Below are positions 11,086-22,931 of a DNA stretch of 64,000 nt, piece by piece. The notes below the pieces were generated by a model. That model saw nothing but the letters and a program-made list of their open reading frames with translations, ran no database searches and had not been told where the DNA came from. The position numbers and the translations under genes were made by a program. Origin of the DNA: Bolinopsis microptera (lineage: Eukaryota; Ctenophora; Tentaculata; Lobata; Bolinopsidae); the NCBI RefSeq assembly GCF_026151205.1, contig NC_087080.1, forward strand, positions 9,409,837 to 9,473,836. Reading direction: 5' to 3'. Positions within the stretch are counted from its first letter, which is position 1, and each line of letters starts with the position of its first letter.

Positions 11086-11580
11086 TATGTTAGTCGCGCT
11101 GCAAACTGCAGCATTCTGCAACAATTGAGTTGCACTGGGATGTTTTCTCGCGATGTGACTATTTAAAAAAAGTATCAGGCTGACTTGCACATCTTTTTCA
11201 GGTTCAAAAATCACATACATACGCGCTGGAAAGCAACGTAATAGTATACTTCCAATTCCATTCATTGGCCATGATCTGATCTGTACCTTATGTGTTTATC
11301 TACTTATAATTGTATTAACATATTCTGTCAGTCGCACCACAGCAATTGGATTGCGCCGGAATGTTTTCTCGCGATGTGACTATTTAAAAAAGGATCACGT
11401 TGAGTTACTCATTTTTTACATAGAAATTTTCTTAATTTTGCTTCTGTGATTTTATTTTTAGTGATATTAGGTAGAAATCGGCGTGGCCGTAGTTACCTGT
11501 TTAACTTCCCGATTTTGAAGTTTAATCTAGCCTAGGAACCGACCGGAATGGGCTTTTGGCTGCCGTAGCAGTAGACATAG
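11086..11580. repeat. Dispersed repeat family (TTTTCTCGCGATGTGAC)
   Basis: Two diverged direct copies (11090-11250, 11325-11430) share GCAACAATTGAGTTGCAC/GCAATTGGATTGCGCC followed by GGAATGTTTTCTCGCGATGT. A third lies at 18280-18380. The following part 11460-11572 (GGTAGAAATCGGCGTGGCC .. CGACCGGAATGGGCTTTTGG) matches 18410-18525, so 11325-11572 and 18280-18525 are one repeat unit. Confidence 0.8.
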
Positions 11581-11999
11581 ATCAAATCATTATCAACAAG
11601 CAGAACGTTGGAACATCAACAAGAGTAGACAAGTTATTATCAGAAATGCTATGCAATTGGCATTTCCTACCAAACCCCTTGAGCGCGATTGCACGTGTGA
11701 GACACATTTGTTGCCTTTTTGTCATGCAGGTTTGAGTATCAAAGCACAATAGTTCCCGATTCAGGGCACATTTCTACCTTTTTAATTTTAGCATGCAGGC
11801 GCACTGCACTTAATCACTGGTTATTTCCAATTAAGCGAGACAGGGCACAAGTTGTAGGTTTACAACCTACCAGGACGCGCGCCGAGTTGGACTAATATAT
11901 GGATCAGATATTATATTTATACGAGTATCACCCGTTAAGGCACAAGCCAAATGTTAATAGGGTTATGTTTAGGGTGAGGGTTATAATGGTTATCTCCGT
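11581..11999. other. Intergenic, nothing recognised
   Basis: No exon, repeat unit or RNA gene could be supported. Confidence 0.4.
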
Positions 12000-12960
12000 T
12001 TCTTCGGCTTTGTAGTTATGGTTTGGATTGGGGCAAGGGTTTATGTAAAACCGTTTTTTATTAACAGCTTCTTAATTTTAATAGGAGGTGCACGATAAAA
12101 ATAAACTTGCTCGGATTTTAAAAATTTTTGTACCACTGTTTTCTAGAGATTGTGAGAATTTCCACAATACCAAATTTGTCATACCTTTTTGGAAAGATCA
12201 GTGAGTTTCGCCTAGGTGCCATATTTGATGGTGCGCGGCTTTTGGAGCAAAAGTAGCTGTAAAAGTCGCGCAATTTGACCAAATTCGTCCAAATTTGACC
12301 ATTTTGGTCGTATTATCCGGATTTATCTTCAGTTCCTTAAATGAGATCATTTTGGAAATTGGCGACGACCTTCTAATAGGGCTTTCACAACTGTCCGAAA
12401 AATTTGGTGGATATCGGAGTTGATATAGTGATCAAAATGGGACAAAATACGCTACTTTTAGCTGTAACATATAATGTCTGATGGTTGGATATGCTTTAAA
12501 TTTTTCGGACACTTTCCTTGTAAGTCTTTAAGTAAGTTTACCAATTTTTGTTGCAATTGGAGGTCGGGAAGGATACTCAATATTTATTTGTTTGAGGAAA
12601 ATTGTGCTGCCGAAATTAGCGCTAAAAAACCATCCTACAGTCTGCAGTCGGCACGCGCGGCTCACTGTCGATGGCGCACTATCTAATTTTAATTTTATTT
12701 TATTTTGCCTTAAAATGCCCAACCGGTTTCTCGGGACAATCAAATGTCGTAACGCAATATTTGTAATTTCATTTTAAATTGTTGGCACTGAGTTTACTCA
12801 TACTGTTTTATTAGAAATTTCTTTCAAAGAATCATCAGCAGTTGGAATTGTAGTACGTTGATTTAATAAAGTAGAGAGCAGTTTGAATTTGTCATTTGAC
12901 AAACTAGATTATCAGTCTGCAGGAAATTTCTGCAATATACAAATATAATTGTAGCCTTCA
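12000..12960. repeat. Dispersed repeat with a nested ~600-bp insertion
   Basis: 12000-12075 and 12680-12960 match a continuous stretch at 19700-20040 (GGTTTGGATTGGGGYAAGGG .. AAAATGCCCAACCGGTTTCT). The part between, about 12080-12672 (AGGAGGTGCACGATAAAAAT .. CTGTCGATGGCGCACTAT), is absent there and recurs at 24690-26045, so it is a separate element inserted here. TAATTTTAAT-like sequence on both sides could be a target duplication. The three short open frames over 12474-12777 are chance. Confidence 0.8.
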
Positions 12961-13205
12961 ACTAACTCAATAAAATAAGAATGTAATTATATAGAAAACC
13001 CGCATCTTTTTCTGGATAAACGATCACATACATACGCGCTGGAAAGCAAAGTATATTTATTAATATTATTTCCATAAACAATTAATTGGCCACGCCACAC
13101 GATATGTAACATGTGTTTATTTACTTATAATTAAATATTCAGTTAGTCGCACCGCAGCATTTTACCTGGGGACCTCATGCTATTAGTATTATATTTATGT
13201 TCATA
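12961..13205. repeat. Repeat fragments and left half of a 70-bp module
   Basis: 13022-13160 resembles 11208-11345 (CACATACATACGCGCTGGAA). 13164-13205 is the left half of the module ACCTGGGGACCTC..GGCTAT..ATGTTCATAA found complete at 31668-31738. Confidence 0.6.
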
Positions 13206-15205
13206 ATCACCCTACGCGCGTGGGGTGGACTCCTGGGGTGGACTTTTATTCAGCGCGTATTTTGTAGCCTGTTCAACTTGACGTTTTGAATCGTTACTAT
13301 CTCAATGTCACAGATACACGGAATGTGAGGTGATCATCTTAAAGAGAAACGTCTCAGCTTTCACCTGGTGTAAAGTTTATATTTGTACTCAAAATATAGC
13401 TCGCTCAGTGTGCAATAGAAGTTGACAATACAATAACCACGTCCGCGACCGGTCGTCAGATACCGGAGTGTTGCACAAAATTGGGTCCCTAAATTAAAAT
13501 TCTATGACACAGTTACCATGCAGAAATGTCTGGAGTAACATTTGGTGAAAATTTGAAGGGTCTACTGTTAATATTGCAAAAGTTATTGAAAACAAACTAG
13601 CTTAATCAGAAGTTTTTGGGAAAATTTCAAATTTTGTACGTAGTGGGGTCTACTGGGGTGGACTCTCGTGACGCGCATCTGATGGCGTGGCTTTTTCAAC
13701 AGCAGTCAGTACGGCCAATATCAGAGCACAAATTATTGTGAGTAAGACCTTAATGGTCAGCTATGAACCCCTCACTAGAATAGTAACCGTATCTAAAAAC
13801 AAGGAAATGTTATTCCGTCAAAGCTCAAATTTTTTACTCTTCTCAGTGCAGTTACTATGAATGTACTAGCTAAGTATCGTTGATCGTAGCTGCATTACAC
13901 AGTAGAAGGTAACCAAGGAAGACTGCTGATTAACGAAGCAATTTCAACGTGAACAGTTCCAAAATACATAATCATGGCGACGATAGTTCAACTTGAACCT
14001 TTATAGTTTTTACAGTCTAAGATCACAATAAAATCACGTGAACTGCGAATCACAAAATCAAATCACTCAAATCTGATACAGTCCCGTTACAGTACGCTTT
14101 CGTGACAACCTCAACGCTTAAAAAAATAAATATTCTGCAGTCTTGTGACCACCGATGGCCCTAACTCTCCCTTGTCCGCGAGGAGCATCGTTGCGACCAT
14201 GGGTTTCAGTTCTTTGTTCTTCCCACTCGGCTTCGATAGATCGAATTGGCTGGAAGTCAATCTATCAGAAAGACCTTTGTCGATCTCAGGGGCGTGGTAA
14301 ATTGTGGATGTCGGAGTATAAAGCTTCCTGAAAAGATTGAGACATTCACTCGGTCTGTTGTAAATATCGAATAGTCCTTGTAGGCCGAGATTTAATTTAT
14401 GTTGGGTTTGATAACTAGAGAAGGCGATTTGATATTCATTGATAGTATAAGAGTATAAGCATATAAGCATAAGTGATAAGTTTATATACCCTTTTTATGG
14501 TACCTCGATATCAGTATTGAGTAATCATCACTCAAAATCTACTTATTAAATTTATTAACTAAACAAGTTAATGTATTACCGTCCTAGAGAGGTTTTCCTG
14601 AGAATTTGAAGTCTCTGTAGGTTGCTGACATGTCTACTAAGCTCTTCGATTGAGGAGTTTTGGACCCCTCGGCGGTCCAAATGATTTATAATGCTGTGGG
14701 CATTTTCAACATCTATCGAGCTAAACGCCCTCGCAGCATAACCTGTAGAGAATGAACATGTCATCAATGCAAAGTTCAATGATAAAAATCAGAGTGGCCG
14801 ATTTCAACGGGCAGAATTCGAATATCATGGCCTTGGGGAATGGACTATTTTTTGTCGATTTTACTAACCAAACTGGCAAACGATTGTTGATTTTCGTCAC
14901 TAGTCTAAAATGAAAGCAAACGTTCGGCCGAACATTTACATGATTAAAAACTTACCGGTTTCTTTCGTTATTATGTACAGACATAGCCGGGCTTGGGTTC
15001 CGCATACGATATCTTCTATCAGATTAAAGCTGAACCCACACTTTGTACTGCTCGTGGGAGGAGAAAAGCAAACTGATACCTTTTCCATGAGCATCTCGTG
15101 TAGTACCATCATCATTTCGATTCTGATATCAGCTGCAAAATTCGTCTATTACTAAATGCTAGCTTTTCGAGCTTCGTATCTTGGAAATAACAACTTCTAT
15201 GAAAG

Positions 15206-15700
<495 letters not shown>

Positions 15701-16124
15701 TAGTTCACTTCAGTACACTACATTACAATTACAGACACACGCAGTACAATCAGAGACACACACTCGATACAAAGACAGACACAGGCACAAACACACAGAG
15801 TACACTTCAGTACAATCACAGACGCAGGCACAAAGACATATACAAGAAGAGCAGATTGAAGTACCTTCATTTGCAGATGTTGACGCATTGATCTGTGGGA
15901 TATGTTCTTCAGTCTGTAACTGATCATCTGCTAGAACTGTCTCATCTGGATCAACCGGAGGAGTATCTTCCGGCAGGAGTCTGAGTGGGTCTATCGGGAC
16001 AGCCATGGATCGCTCTCCGTACCTTGCTGAAATAAAGACAAAGGTCAACGACGGATGTCGCATGTCAGTCGTGTAACTAAATGTAATGCAAAATAGTGAA
16101 TAAATAATTTTTACATCTGAACGA

Positions 16125-16176
16125 TTGTTCATTGATTCTTTGAATCTGTTCATTGATTCAAAGAATCAATGAACAA
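16125..16176. other. Perfect hairpin, 22-bp stem
   Basis: 16125-16146 is exactly reverse-complementary to 16155-16176 with an 8-nt loop (TGTTCATT). It lies in the intron 16027-16192 of the ankyrin pseudogene, close to the donor of exon 3. Confidence 0.9.
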
Positions 16177-16918
16177 AAGTTCAGGATTTTACCTTCTGTT
16201 AAGCTGTTAGCACTGACTCTAGCCCCCTCTCCCTACAAAACGACCATATCTCGGGCTGGAGCTTTCAACCGTCTTGCCTCAGCAGCCATCTAGCACAGTC
16301 GACCTGTCCTGTTAATTATGTGATCATCAAGTTACCAAATTTAATCCTTCAATATTCAAATAATTGATTATCAGACAAAACAGAGTTTAGAGCTCGACGT
16401 ATGCTTCAGGGTTTCACACTGTGCTGTAATCAAACGCATGACTAAAACCTCTTGCTACTATTACCAATGTTAGATAAACCCATATTGTTAAGGCGGTCAA
16501 ATGATTTACCTGAGTTGATCGCGTCATGAAAGGGTTCAACTGCGCTCTGTCCAGCTTGTTAATGTCCGCTCCAGCAGCCAGCAGTGCCTCCGCCTCCGTC
16601 ACTCTCCCTGCTTTGCATGGCCAGTGAAGCGTAGAGCTCCCCTCTAAGCTCTGTGACGATCCGACGAAGGATCCAGATTCCCTTCTTTTCTCTTGAGATT
16701 GCTTCAATTCTTCCTGGAGTATGCGGATTACCATTTTTATACTTCCATATAGGGCGCGTGAACAATCAGCAATGAATTATCAATTAATCAATCTAGTTTT
16801 TGAGTAAAAAGTCCACAGATTGTGATACATTGGATTTGATATTGGAAAAGACATGGCTTACCAAGTACCTTTTCATGTGCTTTTTGGAGGACAGGGATGA
16901 CTTATTCCTGCGTGCCAT

Positions 16919-17829
16919 TTCGCCATAACTATCTGCTGTAACAGCAAAAATTAGAATTATGTCGGACATAATTCTAAAAAATTGGAACATTGTAGTTAAT
17001 CAGTGTGGTGCTAACAACAGAGAGCGATTTGAACGGTAGGCAATTTCATAAATTTCATTAACTCGATATAAGGATGATTGGAACAGGCTAAAATCTACAA
17101 TGTGGCATTAATAACTGGCTATATCGCTGCATTAAACGATTAAAGTATTGCTAACTATGGATATTCTAAGTGATCTAGGCAGAGGGGAACCGGCACAGCC
17201 AGATTGCATTGTCTTCACTTTCAGTGACTAAGTTTCACGATAGAAAAATTGACCTTATGTATTTAAAAAAAAGGATGCACAGTTCAAGCAATAAATCAAT
17301 CGGCTGCTCATATGATATTTGCATTTAAAGGAGGGTCCAGTGCAGTGACCAGTAAGTCTGTTAAGGCAACATTTAGATCTGAGATAAGCTGAGTCTTAAC
17401 AAAGATAAGTGAGTTTCGAGAAAGTGCACACGGATAAAGTTATCAAGTGACAATGATAAGACTAAGTTAGGGTCAAGTCAACAGAATGGCAGCTGTAACA
17501 GAAACAGTTCATTGGATAGGGGAGTAGGGGATTATGACGGAGTGAAATTTATTTAGCAGGGCAAACAAAAAACAACTGACAGCACTGAGCAAGTGAACTG
17601 GAAAATTGAGGAACAAAAATAACAGTGGTTGTCAGCCCTTTCCGTAGCAATCAGGATTTCCCAGGAGATCGATCAGGCAATCAGGATTTCCCACGAGAAT
17701 GCTCGAGTCAACGCGCGCACTTGTGTCACGTGACGGCCACGTGACGCTCTAATCGTTGTCACGTGGTACAGAAGGGAGGTTCCTAGAGCGTAGATCTCGA
17801 CAAGAGGGAGTTTCTCACGGTTTATCTTC
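16919..17829. other. 5' flank of the ankyrin pseudogene within the TIR block
   Basis: No other exon is supported. 17650-17760 has GC-richer sequence with ACGTGACGGCCACGTGACG and related CACGTG motifs, which could belong to a promoter, but no TATA box or transcription start can be assigned. Confidence 0.35.
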
Positions 17830-18211
17830 AATAACTATCGCTATTTTTATAGTAGAGAGTTGAAACTTTCACCAAATGTTTCCCTAGACATTTCTGCATG
17901 GTAACTGTGTCATAGAATTTTAATTTGGGGACCCAATTTTGTGCAACACTCCGGTATCTGACGACCGGTCGCGGACGTGGTTATTGTAATGTCAACTTCT
18001 GTTGCACACTGAGCGAGCTATATTTTGAGAACAAAGATAAACTTTACACCAGGTGAAAGCTGAGACGTGTCTCTTTAAGATGATCACCTCACATTCTATG
18101 TATCTGTGACATTGAGATAGTAACGATTCAAAACGTCAAGTTGAACAGGCTACAAAATACGCGCTGAATAAAAGTCCACCCCAGGAGTCCACCCCACGCG
18201 CGTAGGGTGAT

Positions 18212-19030
18212 AATGATCATAGAGATTCTGCGGAATGAGTATATAACAGGCTGAGCGCGGCCGGCCCAGTAACGCAGCATTCTGCAGCAATTGAATTGCG
18301 CCGGAATGTTTTCTCGCGATGTGACTATTTAAAAAAGGATCACGTTGACTTGCTCATTTTTAACATACAAATTTTCTTAATTTTGCTTTTGTGATTTTAG
18401 TGATAAATAGGTAGAAATCGGCGTGGCCTTAGGTACGTGTTTAACTTCCCGATTTTGAACTTCTAATCTAGCCTATGCACTACTAGGAACCGACCGAAAT
18501 GGGCTTTTGGCTGCCGTACCGGATTTTGCCGGGGTAATCGTACTGTAGTGCGAAGTCCGACAAAAACACCCCCAGCAAAACTTACCGGCTGGCCGTGTTA
18601 GTGTTACTAGAGGTGGTCGTTTTTCAATAGCACGTGTGTCAGCGCGCGTGACGTCACGGTCATGTTCACTGATTGCTCGCGTGAATTACAATCTGGAGTC
18701 ATAGTTGACATACGTTGCATGCCACTTTTCGCGTATCAAAGTCATACTCATAGCAACAACATTATTTTGCAAAGTTAAAAAGCTGCGATCTTTAATTTGG
18801 CCCAAAATAAGACTTTTTGCGATAATTCAAAATCTACGTTGTCTTGAATTTTCCTCCTGGGGAGGAAACGTTAGTTTTACAACTACAAGGCGAACATTGA
18901 AAACCAGACGTTTCTATCTCTTTTATTTTCGAAGTTAGGCCCCTACCAGTAAGGTTTTCTGGGCCCGCTTTCGCACTACAGTACGTGTCGCAGTACGATC
19001 CAGGTAACGTACTCTAGTACGATACAATAT
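18212..19030. repeat. Module half and dispersed repeats
   Basis: 18212-18280 is the right half of the 70-bp module (CATAGAGATT..GCGGAATGA..ACAGGCTGAGCGC). 18280-18525 repeats 11325-11572. 18785-18945 is related to 48035-48190 on the opposite strand (TACGTTGTCTTGAATTTTCC and CTGGGGAGGAAACGTTA). 18960-19025 is related to the GTACGTGTCG repeats near 6.1 and 6.8 kb. Confidence 0.65.
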
Positions 19031-19690
19031 CCTGTCTTATTTCAAAGTTCATGTCAGATCCTTTTTCGCACTAGAGTGCCTTTCTTGTGGACCCGATTCG
19101 TCGGGTCTTTTCACGTCTCTTATTTCGAAATGATCTTGTGGACCCGATTCGTCGGTTCACGTCAATGACGTCGTCATGTATTTCGAAGTGATCCACTGAT
19201 AATAATTCCTTCGGGTCAGTTCAAGCCACGTATGCAGTATGTGATCCACTGAGTCACTCGTAGTCGTAAGCTTAAGCAGCATATGATCATAATTCCTATC
19301 ACACGCATCGTATGAAGATATATCTCTGTTTGGGATAACAAGTTCATAATATGCTTGGGCCATATATAATTATCAGGTCACGATGATTCTACTGAAGCAT
19401 CGAACAACATCAATATGTCTTCTACAATCATCTTCATCTACAATGAATGTTGGAATTTCATTTTGATCGGTTTTGTTGTCAGATAACGTTAATTTCTAGT
19501 CTAAACTATAATTATAAAGATTATCTTATAAGTATGTCTGTACGACCGACCACTTGCAAATTTTATGAGAAATAGGAAGCTGCATAGTAACCATGGTAAC
19601 GGTGTTCAAAAACGAATGTGCACGTGCAAAGATTTGCGAGCGAAAATTTGATCGGTTTTGTGGTAATAACGTTGTGTTCAGTGCAAGCTA
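19031..19690. other. Intergenic, nothing recognised
   Basis: GTGGACCCGATTCGTCGG occurs twice (19086-19103, 19138-19155). No exon is supported. Confidence 0.4.
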
Positions 19691-19694
19691 CACA

Positions 19695-20171
19695 TAATTG
19701 ATCGTTATCCCCAATTCTTCGGCTTTGTGGTTATGGTTTGGATTGGGGTAAGGGTTTATGTAAAACCGTTTTTTATTAACAGCTTCTTAATTTTATTTTA
19801 TTTTGACTTAAAATGCCCAACCGGTTTCTCGGGACAAAGAATCAAATGTCGTAACGCGATTTATTTAATTTCATTTCAAATTGTTGGCACTGAGTTTATT
19901 GTTTTATTAGAAATTTATAAATTTTTTTGAAAGTATCATCAGAAGTTGGAATTGTAGTACGTTTTTTAAATGTTAAGTAGAGAGCAGTGCAGTTTGTGTT
20001 ACCTGGATAATTAGATTACAAGTCCGCAGGAAATTCCTATAATATTACGTAAACTATCAAAACCTGGATTTACCGCATACCCTGATTTACAGCGGATTTT
20101 TCCTAATCGTGGTATATTATTACTGTATGTTCCAATTTAATCAATTACATGTTTCTTCTCCCGAAGGTGAA
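19695..20171 (+). promoter_or_regulatory. Upstream region of the kringle/Ig gene, partly a dispersed repeat
   Basis: 19700-19985 is a copy of the repeat at 12000-12960. From about 19974 (AAGTAGAGAGCAG) to the start codon the sequence matches 52672-52875 upstream of the second kringle/Ig copy, so promoter and 5' UTR probably lie here. No clear TATA box or start site can be assigned. Confidence 0.45.
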
Positions 20172-22931
20172 ATGTTTTGGCTAATGATCTTAATCGCGAC
20201 TGTTGAGTTGACAAATGCTGAGGATCCTTACAAAGAGTGCTACAGCGAGGCTACTAAAGGAGCCGACTACAGAGGGGATGTAAGTATATCAAGTTCCGGA
20301 CTCAATTGCAGACAGTGGAACGACCCAGCTTTTAACCCAACAAAAATACCTAATGCTGGCTTAGCGGACGGAAATTTTTGTCGAAATCCAAACAGTGATA
20401 CTACTGGTACTGAGCCCTGGTGTTTAGTTGAAGTAGCCCCTTTTTGGGAAACCTGTAGTCTTCAGGAATGCCCTCTTTACAAAGAGTGCTATGTGGAGGC
20501 TACTAAAGGAGCCGACTACAGAGGGGATGTAAGTATATCAAGTTCCGGACTCAATTGCAGACAGTGGAACGACCCAACTTTTAACCCAACAAAAATACCT
20601 AATGCTGGCTTAGCGGACGGAAATTTTTGTCGAAATCCAAACAGTGATACTACTGGTACTGAGCCCTGGTGTTTAGTTGAAGTAGCCCCTTTTTGGGAAA
20701 CCTGTAGTCTTCAGGAATGCCCGACTGCTGGGATAACACCTCCTAACAAACGAGTTATCTCATCGGATATGAAGGAGTACACTGTCAACTGTGTCGCGAA
20801 AGGCATCTCTGAGCAAGTTCTTGGCTTTGAATGGACGACTGATAGGCAAACAGACAACTCTTACAGTTCTCAAGACGGAGTGTATGCAGATAGGACCCAG
20901 ACTTCATCGCTAACATTGACTAAGGAGAACCTAATTGCACTTAAAAACGCTGGTGGTGTGGGTGTAATTAAATTAACCTGCACAGTCAAATTAGTCGAGG
21001 TACAAGGTTACGAAAAAACGGCTACAGCCACACATTCTATCATTATTGAGGAACCCCATAAAGAGTGCTACAGCGAGGCTACTAAAGGAGCAGACTACAG
21101 AGGGGATGTAAGTATATCAAGTTCCGGACTCAATTGCAAACAGTGGTTAGACCCAACTTTTAACCCAACAAAACTACCTAATGCTGGCTTAACGGACGGA
21201 ACTGGAAATTTATGTCGAAATCCAAACAGTGATACTACTGGTAGTGAGCCCTGGTGTTTAGTTGATGTAGCCCCTTTTTGGGAAACCTGTAGTCTTGAGG
21301 AATGCCCGACTGCTGGGATAACACCTTCCGTCATAACTGCGAACATAATGGAGGATCACACTATCAGCTGTGTCATGAAAGGTGTCTACGGACAAGTTTC
21401 TGGCATTGAATGGACGACAGACACCAAAACAGACAACTCTTACAGTCCTAAGGATGGAGTGTATGCAGATAGGACCCAGACGTCTTCCCTTACTCTAACG
21501 AGTGAGAACTTGATTGCTTTAAAGAAAGTTGGAGATAAACACACTTTCTCGTGCTCAGTTACACTCACCGGCATGGCTAATCATCTTATGACCACCCAAA
21601 CTGTTACTCTTGAAGGCGACCTGCCAGATGAGAATCCTTACATTTACAAAGAGTGCTATGTGGAGGCTACTAAAGGAGCCGACTACAGAGGGGATGTAAG
21701 TATATCAAGTTCCGGACTCAATTGCAAACAGTGGTTAGACCCAAATTTCAACCCAACAAAACTACCTGATGCTGGCTTAGCGGACGGAACTGGAAATTTA
21801 TGTCGAAATCCAAACAGTGATACCACTGGTAGTGAGCCCTGGTGTTTAGTTGATGTAGCCCCATATTGGGAACTATGTAGTCTTGAGGAATGCCCGACTG
21901 CTGGGATAAAACCTCTTAACAAACGAGTTATCTCATTGGATATGAAGGAGTACACTGTCAACTGTGTCGTGAAAGGCATCTCTGAGCAAGTTTCTGGCTT
22001 TGAATGGACGACTGATAGGCAAACAGACAACTCTTACAGTTCTCAAGACGGAGTGTATGCAGATAGGACCCAGACTTCATCGCTAACATTGACTAAGGAG
22101 AACCTAATTGCACTTAAAAACGCTGGTGGTGAGGGTGTAATTAAATTAACCTGCACAGTCAAATTAGTCCAAGGTTTCGTAAACACGGCTACAGCCACAC
22201 ATTCTATCATTATTGAGGAACCCCATAAAGAGTGCTACAGCGAGGCTACTAAAGGAGGCGACTACAGAGGGGATGTAAGTATATCAAGTTCCGGACTCAA
22301 TTGCAAACAGTGGTTAGACCCAACTTTTAACCCAACAAAACTACCTAATGCTGGCTTAACGGACGGAACTGGAAATTTATGTCGAAATCCAAACAGTGAT
22401 ACCACTGGTAGTGAGCCCTGGTGTTTAGTTGATGTAGCCCCTTATTGGGAAACCTGTAGTCTTGAGGAATGCCCGACTACTGGGATAACACCTTCCGTCA
22501 TAACTGCGAACATAATGGAGGATCACACTATCAGCTGTGTCATGAAAGGTGTCTACGGACAAGTTTCTGGCATTGAATGGATGACAGACACCAAAACAGA
22601 CAACTCTTACAGTCCTAAGGATGGAGTGTATGCAGATAGGACCCAGACGTCTTCCCTTACTCTAACGAGTGAGAACTTGATTGCTTTAAAGAAAGTTGGA
22701 GATGAACACACTTTCTCGTGCTCAGTTACACTCACCGGCGTGGCTAATCCTCTTATGACCACCCAAACTGTTACTCTTGAAGGCGACCTCCCAGATGAAG
22801 ATGTTTCAAAAGACGACGATGCTTCAGAAGACGACGCCCACGATTGGAAAAGAAGTTCTGCTACAACTAATGGACAAATTTGCATGTTTCTGATTGTTTT
22901 CAATGTTTTTTACAACCTTCACCTTCATTAG
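20172..22931 (+). CDS. Intronless kringle/Ig surface protein, predicted GPI-anchored
   Basis: The open frame begins upstream (in-frame ATGs at 20109 and 20127), but 20172 is preferred because it starts a typical signal peptide, MFWLMILIATVELTNA. Numbering from the 20109 ATG, the order is kringle 41-122, kringle 124-205, Ig-like 206-316, kringle 317-400, Ig-like ~401-512, kringle ~513-596, Ig-like ~597-705, kringle ~706-789, Ig-like ~790-900. Each kringle has six cysteines and GADYRGDVSISSSGLNC, FCRNPNSD or LCRNPNSD, and EPWCLV. The Ig-like units have the Cys..Trp..Cys pattern and two alternating types (KEYTVNC and DHTISC). The tail is acidic (VSKDDD) and ends in a hydrophobic run (CMFLIVFNVFY) with no cytoplasmic part, typical of GPI attachment. 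Role unknown; an extracellular binding or recognition protein is inferred. Repeats are almost identical at DNA level, so internal duplication or conversion is recent. Confidence 0.9.
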   Translation: MFWLMILIATVELTNAEDPYKECYSEATKGADYRGDVSISSSGLNCRQWNDPAFNPTKIPNAGLADGNFCRNPNSDTTGTEPWCLVEVAPFWETCSLQECPLYKECYVEATKGADYRGDVSISSSGLNCRQWNDPTFNPTKIPNAGLADGNFCRNPNSDTTGTEPWCLVEVAPFWETCSLQECPTAGITPPNKRVISSDMKEYTVNCVAKGISEQVLGFEWTTDRQTDNSYSSQDGVYADRTQTSSLTLTKENLIALKNAGGVGVIKLTCTVKLVEVQGYEKTATATHSIIIEEPHKECYSEATKGADYRGDVSISSSGLNCKQWLDPTFNPTKLPNAGLTDGTGNLCRNPNSDTTGSEPWCLVDVAPFWETCSLEECPTAGITPSVITANIMEDHTISCVMKGVYGQVSGIEWTTDTKTDNSYSPKDGVYADRTQTSSLTLTSENLIALKKVGDKHTFSCSVTLTGMANHLMTTQTVTLEGDLPDENPYIYKECYVEATKGADYRGDVSISSSGLNCKQWLDPNFNPTKLPDAGLADGTGNLCRNPNSDTTGSEPWCLVDVAPYWELCSLEECPTAGIKPLNKRVISLDMKEYTVNCVVKGISEQVSGFEWTTDRQTDNSYSSQDGVYADRTQTSSLTLTKENLIALKNAGGEGVIKLTCTVKLVQGFVNTATATHSIIIEEPHKECYSEATKGGDYRGDVSISSSGLNCKQWLDPTFNPTKLPNAGLTDGTGNLCRNPNSDTTGSEPWCLVDVAPYWETCSLEECPTTGITPSVITANIMEDHTISCVMKGVYGQVSGIEWMTDTKTDNSYSPKDGVYADRTQTSSLTLTSENLIALKKVGDEHTFSCSVTLTGVANPLMTTQTVTLEGDLPDEDVSKDDDASEDDAHDWKRSSATTNGQICMFLIVFNVFYNLHLH

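Noticed and set aside
20109-20171. Upstream in-frame ATGs (20109, 20127) as the start of the kringle/Ig protein
   Set aside because: The extra residues lack signal-peptide character and would bury the clear signal peptide that begins at 20172; the paralogue shares the same layout.
21095-22030. Reverse-strand frames inside the kringle/Ig gene
   Set aside because: They are shadows of the repeated kringle coding sequence on the plus strand.
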